From an uncultured Clostridia bacterium (GTDB taxonomy: Bacteria > Bacillota > Clostridia > Christensenellales > DTU072), in contig CALVUD010000005.1 in the NCBI GenBank assembly GCA_944363505.1, forward strand, positions 62,001 to 126,000: 64,000 nt of DNA, in the 5' to 3' direction. Below the pieces are notes generated by a model. It ran no database searches. It was not told the origin of the DNA and saw nothing but the letters and a program-made list of their open reading frames with translations. Shown piece after piece: positions 61,160-64,000 of this stretch. Within the stretch, counting starts at the first letter, position 1. Each line of letters opens with the position of its first letter. Position numbers and translations under genes: made by a program.

Positions 61160-62475
61160 ACGCCCTTTGCCCCCAACTCTCTTAGATTGGAACTGATCTC
61201 TATCTCCAGTCCCAGCTCCGAAAGTATTGCAAAAAACTGTTTTTCCAATTCCGTAGAAACCAGCATTCTGGTAAACGAAATTGCGGTTTTGCCGTTATAG
61301 GTAACTATTCCCATATTTACGGGGACCTTTTTGCTGATATTTATATTGAACGTAAATCTGTTCACGAACTCTTCCATACCGTCGGGCAATTTGACCACGC
61401 CCAGATTCGATATGATTATAGTCTGCTTTGTCTGGGTGGAAACGGCTTTGCCGAACTTCGTAAAGAAGGTTTTTAAACCCACCGGCAGTATTTTCATGAG
61501 CGGGTTCGTGGAATAGAACGCCGACAGCGACAGCTTTTCAGCCAGCTCTTTTTTGTCGGACAGTCCTTCCGAGAGCGCCCTTTTGCATATCGCCACATAC
61601 TCCGAAAGGCGGTCGGCGGTGTATGCGGGGCATACGGCGCACTTGGTCAGCGTGGTAAAATTTCTGAGCGTTTCGGACGGGAAGATTTTTCTGAGGTTAA
61701 TCGGTATCATCGCCACGATATCCCTGCCCGATTCGTTATCTTTATAATACGCTTTCTTGATCGCCAGAAGCGCTGCGCCGGCTATCAGCGCCGTAACGGT
61801 ACAGTCCATTTTTTTCGCGACGTCGTGGAGCGCCTCCGCGGAAACGTAGCCGTGTATCAGTCCGTATCCGAGCGTTTTGAACCTTTTGCCGCGTATGCCG
61901 AAACAGTTCTTGCCCGCCATTTTGCCTACCACGCCGCCCGTAAGTTTGTATTGAGTATAATAGCGCGAAATGCTGTCCTCGGTTTCCGACTCCTTGACGG
62001 GTTCGCCCGCCACCTTTACGCTGCCTTTCGGAGGCAGCGTTTCGCCGCATTCGTCGAGGTATCTGTAAATCAACGCTTTCAAAAACTCCATCGCGCCCGT
62101 GCCGTCGCAAAGTCCGTGAAAAAAATCCACCGAGATACGCTTTTTATAATACTGCACGCGGAAAAGATAGCGATTGTTTTTCAGGGAATCGATTTTCTGA
62201 AAAAGTATCCCGTTATCCGGGAAAACGCGGGGCTCGAGTTCGTTGGCGTCGAAATAATAACGGAAAAAGCCCTTTCTCAGCTGAACGGCAAAGGTAGGAA
62301 ACCGCGGTAAAATGTCCGCAAGCGCCGCTTGAAGATTGTCCCCGTCCACATAATCTTCCATTTCCGCAGAAAGCCTGAAAATGGACATCGTGGTCATTGT
62401 GGAACTCATCGGATATATATCCGCGGAGTTGTCCATGCGATACCATTTGCCTTGCGGTTCGTTCGTCCTGAACAT
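61156..62475 (-). CDS. Condensation-like/alcohol acyltransferase-family protein
   Basis: This 439-residue protein has the acyltransferase His motif HGLCDG (residues 120-125, the HxxxDG pattern) and the later DNESGRDIVAMIPINLRK segment typical of the chloramphenicol-acetyltransferase-like fold seen in condensation, WES and alcohol acetyltransferase proteins. No carrier or adenylation domain is present. It is coupled to an ATP-grasp ligase, so the pair may build and acylate a small molecule or lipid. There is no Shine-Dalgarno; a consensus promoter lies nine bases upstream. Confidence 0.75.
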   Translation of the reverse strand: MFRTNEPQGKWYRMDNSADIYPMSSTMTTMSIFRLSAEMEDYVDGDNLQAALADILPRFPTFAVQLRKGFFRYYFDANELEPRVFPDNGILFQKIDSLKNNRYLFRVQYYKKRISVDFFHGLCDGTGAMEFLKALIYRYLDECGETLPPKGSVKVAGEPVKESETEDSISRYYTQYKLTGGVVGKMAGKNCFGIRGKRFKTLGYGLIHGYVSAEALHDVAKKMDCTVTALIAGAALLAIKKAYYKDNESGRDIVAMIPINLRKIFPSETLRNFTTLTKCAVCPAYTADRLSEYVAICKRALSEGLSDKKELAEKLSLSAFYSTNPLMKILPVGLKTFFTKFGKAVSTQTKQTIIISNLGVVKLPDGMEEFVNRFTFNINISKKVPVNMGIVTYNGKTAISFTRMLVSTELEKQFFAILSELGLEIEISSNLRELGAKGV

Positions 62476-62484
62476 AACGCATCC

Positions 62485-62513
62485 ATTATATTATTTTTCC
62501 GCCGTTTAGTCAA
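62485..62513 (-). promoter_or_regulatory. Promoter of the acyltransferase-ligase operon, leaderless layout
   Basis: TTGACT (62508-62513), 17 bases, TATAAT (62485-62490), nine bases to ATG at 62475. Confidence 0.8.
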
Positions 62514-62566
62514 CGCCTCCCCTCATAATCGGCGATGGCCGTGCGTAAAATAATGCGTGAGGTAAT

Positions 62567-62815
62567 ATGGCACATTCATTTTCTTATGTAAACGGAGAAA
62601 TCTCCGCCACGGGCATCAGCGACGTAAAAGAGTTCGGCGACGCCGAAATCGTGGCTCAGCTCGAAAACGAAAGCATGACTTTAAAAGGGAACGGACTGAA
62701 GATCGTTTCGATAGACGTTTCCGAAGGCAAACTGCGCGCCACGGGTACGTTAAAATCGCTGCAATACGGCGCGCCTCAGGACGCCGCGGGCTTTTTCAAA
62801 CGACTGTTCAAGTGA
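62567..62815 (+). CDS. yabP: Sporulation protein YabP (YabP/YqfC family)
   Basis: This 82-residue protein has the YabP pattern of short beta strands (ISATGISDVKEFGDAEI, LKIVSIDVSEGKLRATGTLKSLQY). YabP is needed for spore coat and cortex assembly with YabQ. A GAGGT site precedes the ATG. Its stop overlaps the yabQ start as GTGA. Confidence 0.88.
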   Translation: MAHSFSYVNGEISATGISDVKEFGDAEIVAQLENESMTLKGNGLKIVSIDVSEGKLRATGTLKSLQYGAPQDAAGFFKRLFK

Positions 62816-63246
62816 ACACACCCGTTTGGGCGGAAGCGCTCGTTTCCTGCGCCTACTATGCTGCGGGCGTACTGACCGCAACGTTAATGTCGCATAAGCC
62901 GCCTGCCGACAAAAAAGCGCTGGCGTATCCGGCGGATTTTCTGCTCGGGATATGCGCGGGCGCTTTGTTTATCGGCGTAACGGAGCTTTTTTTCGGTGGC
63001 GTAACGGGCGTCGCCGCCTATTCGGCATACGCCTTGGGGATTGCAACGTGCGTAGCGGCATTCATGGCTTCGGAACCGGTAAAGCGCGAGCCTTGCCGAA
63101 AGAATGCGGACGCAAAAACAAACCGTAACCGCAAAAAAGCGTGCAGCTGCGGCAAACGGCGAAAGTGTGAAAAGCTTTCGTCGACGCCCGGCGGATCCTG
63201 CCCGACCTTAAAACGGGTTTTCCTGTTCGGGCGTGAACGCAGATAA
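62812..63246 (+). CDS. yabQ: YabQ-like spore cortex membrane protein
   Basis: This 144-residue protein starts at GTG and has about four hydrophobic segments (residues 5-95) and a basic, Cys-containing tail (KKACSCGKRRKCEK). It follows yabP with a four-base overlap, as in other spore formers, where YabQ is required for cortex synthesis. Sequence alone is weakly conserved; context decides the call. The basic C-terminal tail is unusual. Confidence 0.75.
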   Translation: MNTPVWAEALVSCAYYAAGVLTATLMSHKPPADKKALAYPADFLLGICAGALFIGVTELFFGGVTGVAAYSAYALGIATCVAAFMASEPVKREPCRKNADAKTNRNRKKACSCGKRRKCEKLSSTPGGSCPTLKRVFLFGRERR

Positions 63247-63271
63247 CGCTCCGATTGATTCAAACACGGAA

Positions 63272-63312
63272 AAACGGGCTTCCCTAACCTATGTCAGGGA
63301 AGCCCGTTTCGA
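63272..63312. terminator. Bidirectional terminator between yabQ and the reductase
   Basis: AACGGGCTTCCCT/AGGGAAGCCCGTT stem with A and T runs on both sides. Confidence 0.9.
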
Positions 63313-63331
63313 CATTTTTGTTCGCGCGGAC

Positions 63332-64000
63332 TCAGGCTTTGTTCGCTATTATCTCCATATCGGAATCGGGGTAAGAACAGCACGGGTGGAAGTAGCCGAA
63401 CTTGGAGTCGGCAAGTCTTCTTTTGTCGGCTCCCGGGATCGAGAAGCTGCCCGATACCAGTTTAGCGTGGCAGAATCCGCATCCGCCGGCGCGACATTTC
63501 GCGGGCACTTTCAGCCCCGCGCGCTCCAGCGCGACCAGTACGGTTTCGCGGCTGTCCGCGTCCACGGTATAACTTTCAAACCCTATTTTGACTTTTATCT
63601 TATAATGTTCTTCTTTCACGTCGCGAACGCCGACGGTATTGGCTTCTTTCTTTATCCTGCGCGGCGGCAGATCGAACTTTTTAAGTTCCTTGTCGAGGAA
63701 CGCGTACATCGCCTGCGGTCCGCACATCATGACGGTAAAATCGCCCGAAACGTATTTCGAGATCAGATCGGCGCCGATAAAGCCCGATTCGTAGCCCGCT
63801 TTTTTCTCGTCGCTCAACACGTAAACGAGCCGGATTTTGTCCGATCCGAGGGCGTCAAGCTCCTTTTTGAAAATGAGGTCTTCTTCGGTTTTCGCGCCGT
63901 AGAATATCGTCAGTTTGAAGTCCATCGTGCCGTCGGCAATCGCCTGCGCCATACTGTAAAACGGCGTTATTCCGCTGCCGCCCGCAACAGCCACGACGTG
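63332..64000 (-). CDS. Ferredoxin reductase-type protein with C-terminal [2Fe-2S] domain, 5' end cut
   Basis: A partial gene whose reading frame stays open past the window edge. Visible: the NAD-binding part of an FNR-type module (AVAGGSGITPFYSM, then MMCGPQAMYAFLD) and a plant-type [2Fe-2S] ferredoxin domain with CRAGGCGFC and the fourth Cys in HPCC. This is the CDP-6-deoxy-glucose reductase or phenol hydroxylase reductase layout reversed (FNR then ferredoxin). It transfers electrons between NAD(P)H and an unknown partner. The FAD-binding part lies outside the window. Confidence 0.85.
   Translation of the reverse strand, partial: HVVAVAGGSGITPFYSMAQAIADGTMDFKLTIFYGAKTEEDLIFKKELDALGSDKIRLVYVLSDEKKAGYESGFIGADLISKYVSGDFTVMMCGPQAMYAFLDKELKKFDLPPRRIKKEANTVGVRDVKEEHYKIKVKIGFESYTVDADSRETVLVALERAGLKVPAKCRAGGCGFCHAKLVSGSFSIPGADKRRLADSKFGYFHPCCSYPDSDMEIIANKA

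Noticed and set aside
1..64000. CRISPR array, insertion sequence or prophage
   Set aside because: No spaced direct repeats, transposase, integrase or phage structural genes were found on reading the window.

Overview
The window looks like a chromosomal segment of an anaerobic, fermentative, probably spore-forming member of the Clostridia (Firmicutes), possibly an uncultured gut lineage. The evidence is gene content: a Rex repressor with a bifunctional AdhE, two [FeFe]-hydrogenase-type proteins, a SpoIIE-type phosphatase, CwlD, YabP/YabQ, two Spo0A-type DNA-binding proteins, VanW and the ECF transporter core between ribosomal-protein genes. Species cannot be named from the sequence alone. Most genes are on the minus strand.

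Layout. 1-4.7 kb: a defence-type island with a CD-NTase (cut by the left edge), an AbiJ/Abi_C-type protein, a truncated RhuM, a solitary HsdM with a half-size HsdS, and a DUF3892 protein. It lies on the 3' side of a tRNA-Ala(CGC) gene (5.5 kb), separated by about 1 kb rich in inverted repeats and a candidate small RNA. 6-21 kb: a hypothetical protein, lgt, a lipase-like protein, a BspA-type LRR protein, then the conserved block ecfA1-ecfA2-ecfT-truA / rplM-rpsI, a two-component system with a CYTH protein, an HtrA protease, pyrophosphatase, an HD hydrolase and a beta-propeller-like protein. 21-27 kb: a stand-alone Spo0A effector domain, vanW, tilS-hpt-cca and cwlD, with a cluster of DnaA boxes and a 0A box between tilS and cwlD. 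27-40 kb: a five-gene surface operon (ABC exporter, secreted Ig-like protein, roughly 1960-residue MBG-repeat lipoprotein, O-antigen-ligase-type membrane protein), preceded by a GH16 lipoprotein. 41-44.5 kb: FGGY kinase, DUF2804 protein and a PflA-like radical SAM protein. 44.5-54 kb: a collinear redox block rex-adhE-kinase-NuoE-like-HydS-SpoIIE-YfcE-[FeFe] hydrogenase. 54-59 kb: carbohydrate genes (PfkB, GH4, GH95) and an amidohydrolase. 59-64 kb: a Spo0A homologue with a degenerate receiver, a RimK-like ATP-grasp with a condensation-like acyltransferase, yabP-yabQ, and a ferredoxin reductase cut by the right edge.

The strongest general observation is a recurring promoter layout. At seven operon heads (lgt, ecfA1, the propeller gene, tilS, GH4, the amidohydrolase and the acyltransferase) a sigma-A-type promoter sits so close to an ATG without a Shine-Dalgarno that the mRNA should start at or within a few bases of the start codon. 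This implies frequent leaderless translation. Other notable points are the receiver-less and pseudo-receiver Spo0A pair with candidate 0A boxes, three ATCGAT palindromes phased at 14 bp over the rex promoter, the sensory hydrogenase operon, and the surface operon.

No CRISPR array, transposase, integrase or rRNA was seen. All family assignments come from reading motifs; no database search was run.
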